A stretch of DNA of 64,000 nucleotides from Planctomycetia bacterium. GTDB taxonomy: Bacteria; Planctomycetota; Phycisphaerae; Phycisphaerales; SM1A02. Positions within the stretch are counted from its first letter, which is position 1. Each line of letters begins with the position of its first letter. The position numbers and the translations under genes are program-made. Below are positions 7,794 through 16,510 of this stretch, in pieces. The notes beneath the pieces were generated by a model that worked only from the letters and a program-made list of their open reading frames with translations, was not told the DNA's origin and made no database searches. The stretch covers positions 1 to 64,000 of the forward strand of contig SXUI01000079.1 of assembly GCA_005790605.1 (NCBI GenBank), written 5' to 3'.

Positions 7794-9133
7794 ACGAACC
7801 TGTTCTTACGAAGCGAATTCCGACCTGGCCCTGGAGCGACCCGAAGGGACGACACATTGTCGGCTACGACGAGTTCGTTTCGACGGGTGGCTATCGAGCG
7901 CTCGACAAAGCACTCAGCATGCAGCCGCAGGAGATCGTGCAGCTCGTGAAGGACGCGAATCTCCGCGGTCGCGGGGGCGCTGGGTTCTCTGCCGGTCTGA
8001 AGTGGACTTTTCTTCCACCCGTCGATGGAGGGCGGCGTTACCTCTGCATCAATTGTGACGAAGCGGAACCGGGGACTTTCAAGGATCGACTCTTGGTCGA
8101 CTTCGATCCGCATCAGGTGCTCGAGGGGATCGCGATCGCATGTTTTGCGTGCCAACTTGATACCGCATACTTCTTCATTCGCGGCGAGTATCACCACCAA
8201 GCGAAGGTCATGCTCAAAGCGATCGAAGAGGCGTATGCCAAGGGCGTCTTCGGCAAGCAAGGCCTGCTCAACGGCAAGTCCAAGTTCGCCGTCGAGTGTC
8301 ATCTGCATCGCAGCGCTGGTGCATACATTTGCGGCGAGGAGACGGGGCTGCTCGAAGCGATTGAGGGGAAGCGTGGATGGCCACGCATCAAGCCGCCATT
8401 CCCTGCAGTCAAGGGACTGTTTGGTCGACCCACGATCATCAACAATGTCGAGACACTCGCCGCGGTTTCTCCCATCGTCGAGCATGGACTTGCATGGTGG
8501 AAGAGTCTCGGATGCGAGAGCAATCTTGGTGGCGCGCCGAGCTACGGACCCAAGCTCATGGGCGTCAGCGGGCATGTCACGCGACCCGGCGTCTACGAAT
8601 GTGACCTCGGCATTCCGCTCTCGAAACTGGTGAACGAGCACTGCTTGGGTATGCGAAAGGGGAAGAAGTTTAAGGGCGCGATCGCTGGTGGCGTTTCGAT
8701 GGGCATCCTTGGGCCCGATCAGTTTGACGCGCCCATGGACTTTGACATCGGTCGTCGTTGCGATGTGCTTGGCCTCGGCACTGCGTGTCCGACGGTCTTC
8801 GATGAAGACACCGACATGGTCGCCGTCGCGCGCAATATCGCGCGCTTTTTCAAGAACGAATCCTGTGGTCAGTGCACGCCCTGTCGCGAGGGCGCGGGCT
8901 GGATTTACAAACTCATCACGCGCATCGAGAACTACGACGCCACGACGAAGGACCTTGACCTGCTCGTGGAAATCGCGACCTCCATGGGGCTCACGCCAGG
9001 GACGACGATTTGTGGTCTCGCGGATGGCAACAACTTCGCGATTCGCACGATCGTCAGCAAGTACCGGAGCGAGTTTGAGGCGCGAGTCAAGCGCGTCAGT
9101 ATCCCCGTCGCTCTTGAGACGGCGCGCGTTTGA
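7784..9133 (+). CDS. nuoF: NADH-quinone oxidoreductase subunit F
   Basis: A 449-residue 51-kDa-type subunit that binds NADH and FMN and passes electrons to the iron-sulfur chain. Visible motifs: the NADH-site loop GRGGAGFSAGLKWTF near residue 66, the conserved CDEAEPGTFKDR, the glycine-rich YICGEETGLLEAIEGKRG, and the [4Fe-4S] ligands CGQCTPCREG with a further cysteine in TTICGLADG. The ATG overlaps the preceding small gene by 10 bases, indicating coupled translation. No nuoG follows; the next gene is ybeY after 75 bases. Confidence 0.96.
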   Translation: MPLNEPVLTKRIPTWPWSDPKGRHIVGYDEFVSTGGYRALDKALSMQPQEIVQLVKDANLRGRGGAGFSAGLKWTFLPPVDGGRRYLCINCDEAEPGTFKDRLLVDFDPHQVLEGIAIACFACQLDTAYFFIRGEYHHQAKVMLKAIEEAYAKGVFGKQGLLNGKSKFAVECHLHRSAGAYICGEETGLLEAIEGKRGWPRIKPPFPAVKGLFGRPTIINNVETLAAVSPIVEHGLAWWKSLGCESNLGGAPSYGPKLMGVSGHVTRPGVYECDLGIPLSKLVNEHCLGMRKGKKFKGAIAGGVSMGILGPDQFDAPMDFDIGRRCDVLGLGTACPTVFDEDTDMVAVARNIARFFKNESCGQCTPCREGAGWIYKLITRIENYDATTKDLDLLVEIATSMGLTPGTTICGLADGNNFAIRTIVSKYRSEFEARVKRVSIPVALETARV

Positions 9134-9208
9134 GTCGCTCCTGGCGCGCGGGTTGATCGAAGGAGAGGCATTTCGCCTATCTTTCCGCTTGATTTGCGTG
9201 TGCAACTC

Positions 9209-9730
9209 ATGAGCTTCCCAACAACGCATTCATCCGCCGATTCAATGGCGCTAAGCGTGCAGTGCGCGCGAGAGATCATCAGTTTGCTCGGCGTGGACGG
9301 GGCGCTCGCGCTTGAGCGCGGTCTAGAACTGAGCTTACGGCAGGCGTGTGCGATGCTGAGCCGGCCGATCGCCCGCGTCCACATTGAAGTCGTCGGCGAT
9401 GAACGGATGACTGCGCTGCATGCGCGGTTTTCGAACCTCGCAACCGTCACCGATGTGTTGACCTTCCCAGCGAGTCGGGGGAGCGAACCCATCGATGTGG
9501 ACATCGCAGTTTGTTACGGCGTCGCGCACGCCGCCGCGGCGGAGCGGGGGTGGGGCGTGGAGCGGGAACTCTTGCTCTACGCGCTGCACGGTGTGCTGCA
9601 TTGCGCGGGTTTCGACGATCACGACGAATCCGAGCATCGTCGGATGCATGAGGAGGAGGATCGAATTCTAGACGCACTGGGCGTTGGGCGAACCTTTCGC
9701 CATCGCGTTGACGGTGAGGCCCCTCAGTGA
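9209..9730 (+). CDS. ybeY: Endoribonuclease YbeY
   Basis: A 173-residue single-strand endoribonuclease of the UPF0054 family, needed for 16S rRNA 3'-end maturation and ribosome quality control. The zinc-binding signature is clear near the C-terminus: HGVLHCAGFDDHDESEH. The usual TDVLTFP motif precedes it. The ATG at 9209 was chosen over a TTG at 9194 and an ATG at 9245; none has a good Shine-Dalgarno. The stop overlaps the GTG start of the next gene. Pairing with a CorC/YbeX-type gene is known from other bacteria. Confidence 0.92.
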   Translation: MSFPTTHSSADSMALSVQCAREIISLLGVDGALALERGLELSLRQACAMLSRPIARVHIEVVGDERMTALHARFSNLATVTDVLTFPASRGSEPIDVDIAVCYGVAHAAAAERGWGVERELLLYALHGVLHCAGFDDHDESEHRRMHEEEDRILDALGVGRTFRHRVDGEAPQ

Positions 9731-11025
9731 GCAATCAAGAGATCATGTTGCTCATCATCTTGGGCCTCGTCCTTGTGACCACCGGAACCACCTACTGCTC
9801 CGCGCTCAATCTTGCCTTGACGCGCGTGTCGCGGAGCGGTCTCGAGCGAGAGTTTGCGCAGCGTGGTCGGAGTGAGAAGGGTGGTTGGTTACTTCGGAGG
9901 ACTGATGAAGCGGGGCACGCAGCGAGTTTGTGGCGCACGATTGGCCGCGCCTGCATTTTCAGCTTTCTGCTCATCGCCTTTACCGGCGTTCGGCCCAGCC
10001 TCGAAGGAGAGGTGGGCTCGAGCGCGCGATTGACGGTCGAAGCGCTGGTGTACGCAGCACTCTGTTCCATCGTGATCGTTTGGGTGATCACCAGTGTCCT
10101 TGCCGCTGCGATTGCGCGCCATGCCGCATACCCGCTCATCGCAGGCAGTCTCGGATTTATTCGGTTTTCGATGCTCATGAGTAGCCCGTTTCTCGCAGCG
10201 GTCAGCGTGCTCGACGAGGCAGTGCATCGTTTGACGGGCGCGAACTTACGCGAGGATGAGAGCGATGAGGAACTGCTCGATTCGATTCTCGATCGAAGGC
10301 AGGATGGAGAAATCGATCCCGTCGCCGCAACGCTTCTCGAGAACGCTGTGGTCTTTGGCGAGCTTGAGGTCGGGAGCATCATGACCCCGCGGACGGACAT
10401 CGAAGGTATGCCGATGACCGATGACCTCGCCGAGATCCGGTCGTTTCTCGGTGATGTTCGCCACTCCCGCATTCCAGTCTTTGATGAGAGCCTCGATGAA
10501 ATCGTCGGCATCCTGTATGTGCGAGACCTCGTTCGCTACTTCGGCGAGGCACCGACGAACTTCTCGCTCCGCCCACTTCTGCGTGAGCCGATCCGAGTTC
10601 CGGAGTCCAAGCTTGTGGGCGAGCTCCTCCGAGACTTCCAGCGGCATGAGGTGCATCTTGCGGTCGTGGTGGATGAGTACGGCGGTACTGCTGGCATCTG
10701 CACGATCGAGGATGTGCTTGAAGAGCTCGTCGGAGAGATTCATGACGAGCACGAGGATGAGGCGGAGTCCGTTCCGATGATTCTCGCGCGGCCAGATGGT
10801 CTCTATGAGATTGACGGTCGCGCCACCGTGTCTGAGGTGAACGACCGGCTTGGGCTCCATGTTCCAGATGAAGGCGATTACGCGACCATCGCCGGGTTTC
10901 TTCTTGACCGATTCGGCCGCGTTCCGGCGGTCGGAGATCGCGAAGAAACTGCCGGCGCGATCTTCGTCATTCTTGCGGCGACGCGGACGGCCATCGTAAA
11001 GGTGTCCATCGAGGTGCGCGGTTGA
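9727..11025 (+). CDS. CNNM/CorC-type membrane protein with CBS domains
   Basis: A 432-residue protein of the hemolysin C/CorC (YbeX, UPF0053) family. It has an N-terminal DUF21 region with about four membrane segments (residues 1-170), a CBS pair starting at GSIMTPRTDIEGMP, the second CBS block around HLAVVVDEYGGTAGICTIEDVLEELVG, and a C-terminal CorC_HlyC domain ending near the last residues. Family members are linked to Mg2+/Co2+ efflux and to ribosome maturation. The GTG start overlaps the ybeY stop (GTGA), so the two are translationally coupled. Family assignment is firm, transport substrate is not. Confidence 0.9.
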   Translation: MSNQEIMLLIILGLVLVTTGTTYCSALNLALTRVSRSGLEREFAQRGRSEKGGWLLRRTDEAGHAASLWRTIGRACIFSFLLIAFTGVRPSLEGEVGSSARLTVEALVYAALCSIVIVWVITSVLAAAIARHAAYPLIAGSLGFIRFSMLMSSPFLAAVSVLDEAVHRLTGANLREDESDEELLDSILDRRQDGEIDPVAATLLENAVVFGELEVGSIMTPRTDIEGMPMTDDLAEIRSFLGDVRHSRIPVFDESLDEIVGILYVRDLVRYFGEAPTNFSLRPLLREPIRVPESKLVGELLRDFQRHEVHLAVVVDEYGGTAGICTIEDVLEELVGEIHDEHEDEAESVPMILARPDGLYEIDGRATVSEVNDRLGLHVPDEGDYATIAGFLLDRFGRVPAVGDREETAGAIFVILAATRTAIVKVSIEVRG

Positions 11026-11058
11026 GCGGTCTTCCCGCGCTCCTTCCGTGCAGTCTTG

Positions 11059-11064
11059 TACACT
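11059..11064 (+). promoter_or_regulatory. -10-like element of lptB (leaderless)
   Basis: TACACT ends 7 bases before a GTG at 11072. No Shine-Dalgarno separates them. The element lies downstream of an in-frame GTG at 11048, which argues against that longer start. Confidence 0.55.
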
Positions 11065-11071
11065 CGACCTC

Positions 11072-11806
11072 GTGACGCTTCTTTCCGCACAAGGTCTTGT
11101 GAAGAGCTACAACGGCCGACGCGTTGTGGATGGTGTTGGGTTCCAAGTGGAAGCGGGCGAAGTTGTGGGAATTCTCGGCCGAAATGGCGCTGGGAAGACC
11201 ACGTCGTTCCGCATGACCATTGGGATGATCACACCAGAGGCTGGGCGCGTGGAGTTCGCCGGGAGAGAAGTGACCTTTGAACCGATGTTTCGCCATGCGC
11301 TTGCTGGCATGGGATATCTCTCGCAAGAACCGAGCGTGTTTCAGCGACTGACTTGTGAAGAAAATCTCCTCGCGATCCTCGAAACCATCGGCCTTGCGCG
11401 GGCGGAACGGCGTCGGCGCTGTGACGCGTTGTTGCTCCAGTTCGGGCTTCGGCACAAAGCGAAAGATGAAGCGCGCACCTGTTCGGGTGGCGAGCGACGG
11501 CGTTTGGAAATCGCTCGTGCGCTTGTGACCGAGCCCAAGCTCATGCTGCTCGACGAGCCGTTTGCGGCGGTGGATCCACACACCGTCGAGGAGCTCCAAG
11601 CGGAAGTTCGCCGCCTCGCGGACGATGGGATTGCGATGCTCGTCACCGACCACAATGTGCAGCAGACGCTTCGCATTTGTAATCGCGCGTACATCATTCA
11701 CGAGGGCAAGAATCTTCGCGAAGGAACGCCCAAGGCAATCATCAATGATCCTGCCGTTCGTGAGGCGTACCTCGCATCGTCCTTTCGAGGAGATGAATTC
11801 GGATGA
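11072..11806 (+). CDS. lptB: LPS export ABC ATPase LptB
   Basis: A 244-residue ABC ATPase that powers extraction of lipopolysaccharide by the LptB2FG complex at the inner membrane. Motifs: Walker A GRNGAGKT at about 36-43, Q-loop in YLSQEPSVF, signature CSGGERRR, Walker B LMLLDEP, and the switch histidine in VTDHN. The sequence context (GRNGAGKTTSFRMTIGMITP, AYIIHEGKNLREGTP) is that of LptB rather than other ABC ATPases. The start is set at GTG 11072 by the promoter element. lptF and lptG lie 45 kb away, unlike in enterics. It overlaps the next gene by 4 bases. Confidence 0.92.
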   Translation: MTLLSAQGLVKSYNGRRVVDGVGFQVEAGEVVGILGRNGAGKTTSFRMTIGMITPEAGRVEFAGREVTFEPMFRHALAGMGYLSQEPSVFQRLTCEENLLAILETIGLARAERRRRCDALLLQFGLRHKAKDEARTCSGGERRRLEIARALVTEPKLMLLDEPFAAVDPHTVEELQAEVRRLADDGIAMLVTDHNVQQTLRICNRAYIIHEGKNLREGTPKAIINDPAVREAYLASSFRGDEFG

Positions 11807-12306
11807 AACAACCGCATCGCGTTCTGGCTGCTTGGTTGGTGCCGACGGTACTTCCTGCTGCACTTTGTGTTGCACTTGGCGCGTGCGTCGAGCGAAAGGT
11901 GTCGTTCACGAGCACGCCGCCAGGTGCGCTTGTGTGGCTCAACGAGCGAGAAATCGGTCGTACGCCGTGTCAGGCGGAAATCGTGCACTTCGGCACATAC
12001 GATGTGCGCCTTGAACTCGATGGGTTCGAACCGATCGTCACGCACCGCGATGCAGACGGCAACGCATGGGACAATCCGCCGCTCGACTTCTTTGCGGAGA
12101 TCTGGCCAGGCAAAGTGCTCAGCGAGACCGCGTGGCATTTCACTCTCGTCACTCGGGATGATGCTGAACCGGCGCTTCTCGATCGCGCGACCGCGCTACG
12201 AGATCGCATTGATGCTGAGCATCAGTCGAAGGCAGAGACCGGTGAGGAGGTCTTGACCGAGCTGCAGCGCAATCTCGAGCAGGGCGCGCCAGTGACACCG
12301 AAGTGA
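11803..12306 (+). CDS. PEGA-domain lipoprotein
   Basis: A 167-residue predicted lipoprotein, with signal and lipobox ALGAC around residue 28. A PEGA-type domain follows (VSFTSTPPGALVWLNEREIGRTPCQAEIVHFGTYDVRL), a short beta-sheet module often found in surface or S-layer-linked proteins. The last third is helical and charged. Its ATG overlaps the lptB stop (ATGA), so it is cotranscribed and coupled with lptB. This suggests a link to the envelope, possibly to LPS export, but no direct evidence. Confidence 0.8.
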   Translation: MKQPHRVLAAWLVPTVLPAALCVALGACVERKVSFTSTPPGALVWLNEREIGRTPCQAEIVHFGTYDVRLELDGFEPIVTHRDADGNAWDNPPLDFFAEIWPGKVLSETAWHFTLVTRDDAEPALLDRATALRDRIDAEHQSKAETGEEVLTELQRNLEQGAPVTPK

Positions 12307-12329
12307 GCGATGGCTTCCTTCCGCCCCTC

Positions 12330-12785
12330 CTATGCGAGATTTGGCATCGTTGCGAACAGCAGTGCATTGACCTTCAGATTCGCGCCCGGCCACGGATACG
12401 CCGCGAAGTCTTGAATGTCGATCCATCGCACCTCTGCGCTGCTCTGTGCGATGGGCGAACATCCGTCGAGCGCGCGCGCAAGAAACACATGCAACCGAAC
12501 GGATCGCTCGCGAGTGAGTCCATGGTCGGTGTGATCGACAACTCCTACTTCGCGGAGCGAGTCCATTGCAATCGAGCGCAGTGAGAGTCCGGTCTCTTCC
12601 TGAAGTTCGCGAAGTGCAGCGTCAAGCGGGGCTTCATTGGGTTCCATCTTGCCGCCTGGTAGTTCCCACAGGCCGCCACGGATCGCGCTTTCGAGGCGGC
12701 GGGCGCAGAGGAACTCTGTACGGGCAGCGGGGGTAGTGCGCCATAACGCGAGAACGGCGACTTCGACGGGAGGCGCGAAACTCAT
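12330..12785 (-). CDS. Nudix hydrolase, MutT-like
   Basis: A 151-residue Nudix hydrolase. The Nudix box is complete: GGKMEPNEAPLDAALRELQEETGL spans the G-x5-E-x7-REUxEExGU pattern from about residue 44. The surrounding layout (substrate strand FLCARRLESAIRGGLWELPGG and C-terminal WIDIQDFAAYPWPGANLKV) is that of MutT-type enzymes, which hydrolyse 8-oxo-dGTP to clean the nucleotide pool. Other nucleotide substrates are possible. It is convergent with the lptB unit and transcribed from the AT-rich gap to its right. Confidence 0.88.
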   Translation of the reverse strand: MSFAPPVEVAVLALWRTTPAARTEFLCARRLESAIRGGLWELPGGKMEPNEAPLDAALRELQEETGLSLRSIAMDSLREVGVVDHTDHGLTRERSVRLHVFLARALDGCSPIAQSSAEVRWIDIQDFAAYPWPGANLKVNALLFATMPNLA

Positions 12786-12838
12786 AAAGACAGTTTCAAT
12801 AATGACTTACGAATTATGTGAAAAGTGAATGCCATCCA

Positions 12839-12868
12839 TTGACCGCTTGCCATCGAGCAGCGTACCGT
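12839..12868 (+). promoter_or_regulatory. Candidate promoter for the small RNA
   Basis: TTGACC at 12839-12844 and TACCGT at 12863-12868 are separated by 18 bases, a workable sigma-70 spacing. TTGACC is also the -35 of the well-formed minus-strand promoter at 20122-20150. The predicted start is near 12875. Confidence 0.4.
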
Positions 12869-12874
12869 GGCTAT

Positions 12875-13027
12875 CCCCCGTATGTGAACCGCGTGGAAAC
12901 CTTCGTGCCACGCGAGCATCAGATACGACTTTCAAGCTCATCTTCTTCGCACGCGTGTCTCTTCCCTGAGATGCAATTGTGAAACCCGTCGTCCAGCCGT
13001 GTCGGAGCGTGCTGGACGACGATTTTT
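12875..13027 (+). ncRNA. Candidate small RNA, about 150 nt
   Basis: A stand-alone unit on the plus strand: promoter-like boxes, a 6-bp hairpin (GCGTGG ... CCACGC with an 11-base loop), about 70 bases of less structured sequence, then an 11-bp terminator hairpin with a U tract. No plus-strand gene precedes or follows it closely. I could not match it to tmRNA, SRP RNA, RNase P RNA or 6S RNA by eye. The 5' end is an estimate from the promoter. Confidence 0.45.
12987..13027 (+). terminator. Strong intrinsic terminator
   Basis: A perfect 11-bp stem, CGTCGTCCAGC at 12987-12997 with GCTGGACGACG at 13011-13021, a 13-base loop, then ATTTTT. The T tract is on the plus strand; on the minus strand the stem is followed by only GGGTTTC, so it would be a weak terminator for the PagL-like gene. 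Confidence 0.85.
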
Positions 13028-13075
13028 ATGGCGGGATTTTTTTGGCGCACTCATGCTTCCGTCGCATCGGAAGCA

Positions 13076-13747
13076 TCAGAACCCGAAACTGAGGCCCAGG
13101 TAGAACGCGATCGCGTCGATCGCCGGATTCGTTTCTCCAAGTTGTGCGTTGGAAATGTGAAACCACCCAACTGCCGCGAGCAACCGGGTGTCCTCTGCGA
13201 TCTCGATGGAAGAACCGAAAAATGCGCGGGGCGTGAAGTTCAGCGCGGTTCCGCCATTGGGGATGTCATCGGTGGTCGCGAGCACACCGATGCCAAACTC
13301 CGCATAGAGCGACCACGATGCTTCGCGAAGAAAGTGCCAACGCAAACTCGTCGACATACCACCGCCGCCAACATCGCCGCCCGACTGTCCAACTTCAGGT
13401 GTCGGTTGGGATGCATAGAGACCTTCCGCTGCGAGCGAGATAGAGAAACCGTCGGCCACGAACCAGCATCCGGCGAGTGATCCCATGCCAATCGTGACAT
13501 CGCTCATGTCATTGGCAATCATCGCGGTTGTGTCGAGGCGAAACGAGCCCTTGCTTCCGAATGCCTCATGGGTCGTGGGCTTTGGTGCTTCGCTCCCCTC
13601 TTGGCTTGGATTGAGGTCAAGCCGGAACGGTTCGTTCGCATCGAACGCGAAGCAGCTCGGCGCGCCCAAGAAAACACCTCCAACGAGACTTGCACACGCG
13701 AGGGCTGCGACGCACTTGACTCGGGGCCGATAGTTGATGTGGCTCAT
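13076..13747 (-). CDS. PagL-like outer-membrane lipid A deacylase (acyloxyacyl hydrolase family)
   Basis: A 223-residue exported protein with a signal peptide ending near residue 34 (PSCFA) and a body of alternating beta strands ending in an aromatic residue (LGLSFGF), as expected for a small outer-membrane beta barrel. The motif FHISNAQLGETNPAID near residues 196-211 resembles the His-x-Ser-Asn...Asn-Pro signature of PagL-type lipid A 3-O-deacylases; H197 and S199 would be catalytic. The third catalytic residue is not identified with confidence. Its ATG overlaps the galE stop by 4 bases. It could instead be a structural porin-like protein. Confidence 0.6.
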   Translation of the reverse strand: MSHINYRPRVKCVAALACASLVGGVFLGAPSCFAFDANEPFRLDLNPSQEGSEAPKPTTHEAFGSKGSFRLDTTAMIANDMSDVTIGMGSLAGCWFVADGFSISLAAEGLYASQPTPEVGQSGGDVGGGGMSTSLRWHFLREASWSLYAEFGIGVLATTDDIPNGGTALNFTPRAFFGSSIEIAEDTRLLAAVGWFHISNAQLGETNPAIDAIAFYLGLSFGF

Positions 13748-14778
13748 GCAACGGGAACGCTACCACGCTTTGCGAAGTTCCACGCACTCTCGATGATGGC
13801 GTCGAGCGAGCAATAGTGCGGGGACCAGGCGAGATCGCGTCGTATCGCGCTCGCATCTGCAACGAGTTCCCTTGGTTCGCCAGGAATGCGAGGCATCAGA
13901 CGCACAGGGATCTTTGCGCCCGTGATGCGGCGGCAACTCTCCACCACCTCAAGGACGGAGTACCCATGGCCGATGCCGACATTCCATGCCTTGAACCGGC
14001 CATGTTCGAGCGCACTGAGTGCGAGCAGATGGGCATGGACGAGATCCGACACATGCACGAAGTCACGCACGCAGGATCCATCTTTGGTTGCGTGATCGTC
14101 TCCAAAGAGAACGAGTTCTGGCCTGACGCCGCGAGCCACCTCAAGCGCAATGGGAATCAGATGCGTCTCAGGCGCATGCGCTTCGCCGACGCGTAGTTGT
14201 GGGTCGGCTCCCGCTACATTGAAGTAGCGCAGGGCGACAACCGCCAGTGCGTTGGTCGATGCACACGACTTCTCGCACAGAGTCCGCAGCAACTGTTCGG
14301 TCGCAAGCTTCGTCTCTCCATACGGATTGACGGGTTGTTGCGGTGTCTCCTCGCGAAGTGGAAACCACGTTGCGTCTGGCTCGCCGTAGGTCGCGCAACT
14401 CGAACTGAAGATAATGCGATTGACGCCCGCATCCTCCATCGCGCGTAGCAGGGAGATGCCGCCCGTGACATTGTTTTCGTAATAGCGGAGCGGGCAGAGG
14501 ATGCTCTCTCGAACATAGGCGTAGGCGGCGAAGTGGAGGACGGCATCGAGTTTCTGCGCGCGCAGGAGCGCGGTGAGTGGTTTCGTCGCGCGGACATCAA
14601 GTTGCTCAAATCGAACTCGATCGCCGCCATAGGCGCGAAGCGTTTCAACCGTCGAGGCGTGCCCGCGCTCAAGCGTATCGACGATGGTCACCGCGTGGCC
14701 TGCATCGAGGAGCGCGAGCGCAGCGTGGGAGCCGATGTATCCGGCACCACCCGTGACGAGGAATCGGAGAGGAGGCAT
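13744..14778 (-). CDS. galE: UDP-glucose 4-epimerase
   Basis: A 344-residue extended SDR enzyme that interconverts UDP-glucose and UDP-galactose, feeding LPS or exopolysaccharide synthesis. Seen: the NAD-binding GGAGYIGSH at the N-terminus, FSSSCATYGEP with the catalytic serine region, the YxxxK pair in NPYGETK, and RYFNVAGADP. Length is typical. The ATG at 14778 is preferred to one at 14808 because AAGGAG lies about 10 bases upstream and the sequence starts directly at the Rossmann fold. It is coupled to the PagL-like gene and divergent from the CapD-like gene. Confidence 0.93.
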   Translation of the reverse strand: MPPLRFLVTGGAGYIGSHAALALLDAGHAVTIVDTLERGHASTVETLRAYGGDRVRFEQLDVRATKPLTALLRAQKLDAVLHFAAYAYVRESILCPLRYYENNVTGGISLLRAMEDAGVNRIIFSSSCATYGEPDATWFPLREETPQQPVNPYGETKLATEQLLRTLCEKSCASTNALAVVALRYFNVAGADPQLRVGEAHAPETHLIPIALEVARGVRPELVLFGDDHATKDGSCVRDFVHVSDLVHAHLLALSALEHGRFKAWNVGIGHGYSVLEVVESCRRITGAKIPVRLMPRIPGEPRELVADASAIRRDLAWSPHYCSLDAIIESAWNFAKRGSVPVA

Positions 14779-14949
14779 GGGGTGAATTCTCCTTGGATTG
14801 GAGCGCATCGCGAGGCGGTGCGTGCATTTCTTCTGAAGGAAAGTGGCGATTCAGGAGTTCTCCTCCGTCGACGCATACAGCCTGTCGCGTGGATAGCCGA
14901 TAGCCCATAGAGAAGTTTGAAGCCAAACCCTACCCCTTGGCGACGCATC

Positions 14950-16431
14950 ATGAAGACCGCGATTCTTGTCGGAACTCCCGCAGCCTGTGACCAGCTTGAG
15001 CGCCAACTTGCGCTCGCCGCGGAGGCGCCTGTCATCCTCGGTCGCGTGCACTGTGGACCTGATGCTGGTGGAAGCGGTTCGCCTGTTCTCGGTACGCTTG
15101 CAGATCTCGAACTTGTCTGCGCACGGCGGCACCCGCAGGGCGTGTTGATCACGCTTCCTGCGGCGATGAAAGACCTCATCACAAGCATCCGGACACGCGT
15201 GCGAAGGCTTGGGATTCCAGATCGGTTTCTCCCCACCCTCGACGATCAACTCGCCGGCGTTGGTCCGCGCACAGAGTTTGAAGTCGACTTGAACGAGCTA
15301 GTTGGTCGCCCTCAGCGGCATCTCGATGACGGACTCGTGCGAAGTGCGGTGGAAGGCAGATGCGTGTTAGTGACGGGCGCAGGTGGTTCGATCGGAAGTG
15401 AACTCTGCCGCATTCTCGCGAACTTTGCTCCTGCGAAACTCATTCTCGTCGAGCGCAGCGAGAACGCGCTCTTCGAAATCGATCGACAGATTGCACGGCG
15501 ATTTCCTTCGCTTGCACGCCGCGCGTGCCTGCATGATGTCGTCGACGCTGATGCGACCTACGCGCTCTGGCAAGAGGAGTCTCCTGACCTCGTCATCCAT
15601 GCAGCCGCGCACAAGCATGTCCCGATGATGGAAGATCATCCAGGTCTCGCAGTCGACAACAATCTGTTTGGAACAAAGTCGGCGCTTGACGCGAGTCTTG
15701 CATGCCGCGCCGAGCGATTCGTAATGGTTTCAACGGACAAAGCGGTGAACCCAACTTCGATCATGGGTATGACGAAGCGGCTTGCGGAGCTGTATGTGCA
15801 GCACTGCAATCGGACCGCGTCGACTGCGTGCTCTGTTGTGCGATTCGGAAATGTGCTTGGCAGCTCCGGCTCGGTCCTTGAAACATGGAAGAAACAGATC
15901 GCGGACGGCGGGCCGTTGACGGTGACGGATCCACGCATGACGCGCTACTTCATGTCGATTCCAGAAGCGGCGTCCCTCGTGATTCAAGCAGCAGCGTTGA
16001 CGGAACGCGACTCCAAGATGGGAGAGGTGTTCGTCCTCGACATGGGAGAGCCATTCCGAATCGTCGAACTCGCGGAGCGATTCGTTCGCATGCACGGCCT
16101 CGATCCGGTCTTGATGCATGCGGCGGGCGCGCCACTGAGTGCAAGCGTCGGTTCCCGCGCGGGAGAGATGTCGATCATCTGCACGGGCGCTCGGCCCGGC
16201 GAGAAGCTCTTCGAGGAGCTCGCGCTCGACGCGGAGACAATCCAAGAAACACGCCACCCAGATATTCGAAGCTGGGGACTCCCAACTCCCGACGCCGCAT
16301 ACATCGACCGCATGCTCTCCACGCTTGCGCCACAGCGGCGCTCGCGGGATGGGACGCAAGTGGCGCGCGTGGTGCGAGAACTTGTGCCTGAAGCGCCTGT
16401 GGGCGCCGCACAACTGCCCGCCGTCGCGTAA
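14950..16431 (+). CDS. CapD/PglF-type nucleoside-diphosphate-sugar dehydratase without the membrane domain
   Basis: A 493-residue enzyme of the CapD/PglF/FlaA1 family, probably a UDP-HexNAc 4,6-dehydratase acting in the synthesis of modified sugars for surface glycans. The first 130 residues form a separate Rossmann-like region with no membrane helices, unlike the four-helix N-terminus of PglF and WbpM. The catalytic SDR domain begins at VLVTGAGGSIGSEL, with AAHKHVPMMEDHP, STDKAVNPTSIMGMTKR and RFGNVLGSSGSV. The canonical YxxxK tyrosine is replaced by Met (MGMTK), a known feature of this family. A TTG at 14917 gives a longer frame but ATG 14950 is more likely. Confidence 0.85.
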   Translation: MKTAILVGTPAACDQLERQLALAAEAPVILGRVHCGPDAGGSGSPVLGTLADLELVCARRHPQGVLITLPAAMKDLITSIRTRVRRLGIPDRFLPTLDDQLAGVGPRTEFEVDLNELVGRPQRHLDDGLVRSAVEGRCVLVTGAGGSIGSELCRILANFAPAKLILVERSENALFEIDRQIARRFPSLARRACLHDVVDADATYALWQEESPDLVIHAAAHKHVPMMEDHPGLAVDNNLFGTKSALDASLACRAERFVMVSTDKAVNPTSIMGMTKRLAELYVQHCNRTASTACSVVRFGNVLGSSGSVLETWKKQIADGGPLTVTDPRMTRYFMSIPEAASLVIQAAALTERDSKMGEVFVLDMGEPFRIVELAERFVRMHGLDPVLMHAAGAPLSASVGSRAGEMSIICTGARPGEKLFEELALDAETIQETRHPDIRSWGLPTPDAAYIDRMLSTLAPQRRSRDGTQVARVVRELVPEAPVGAAQLPAVA

Positions 16432-16510
16432 ACCCGCACATTTTTGGACCTTCAATGAGCCGATGGCGCTCCGCTTGCCGCATTGCTCCGGAAGTGGGAT
16501 CATCGCAGGT

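Larger units (their letters stand above)
12786..13075. other. 290-base intergenic region with promoter signals and a small-RNA candidate
   Basis: No protein-coding frame is convincing here. The left 50 bases are AT-rich and probably hold the promoter of the Nudix gene. From 12839 to 13027 the plus strand has promoter-like boxes, a hairpin GCGTGG/CCACGC at 12891-12913, and a strong intrinsic terminator. The last 48 bases adjoin the 3' end of the PagL-like gene; nothing else is seen there. Confidence 0.6.

Noticed and set aside
13028-13480. 150-residue plus-strand frame after the terminator
   Set aside because: It is antisense to the PagL-like gene, lies past a strong terminator and has no start signal.
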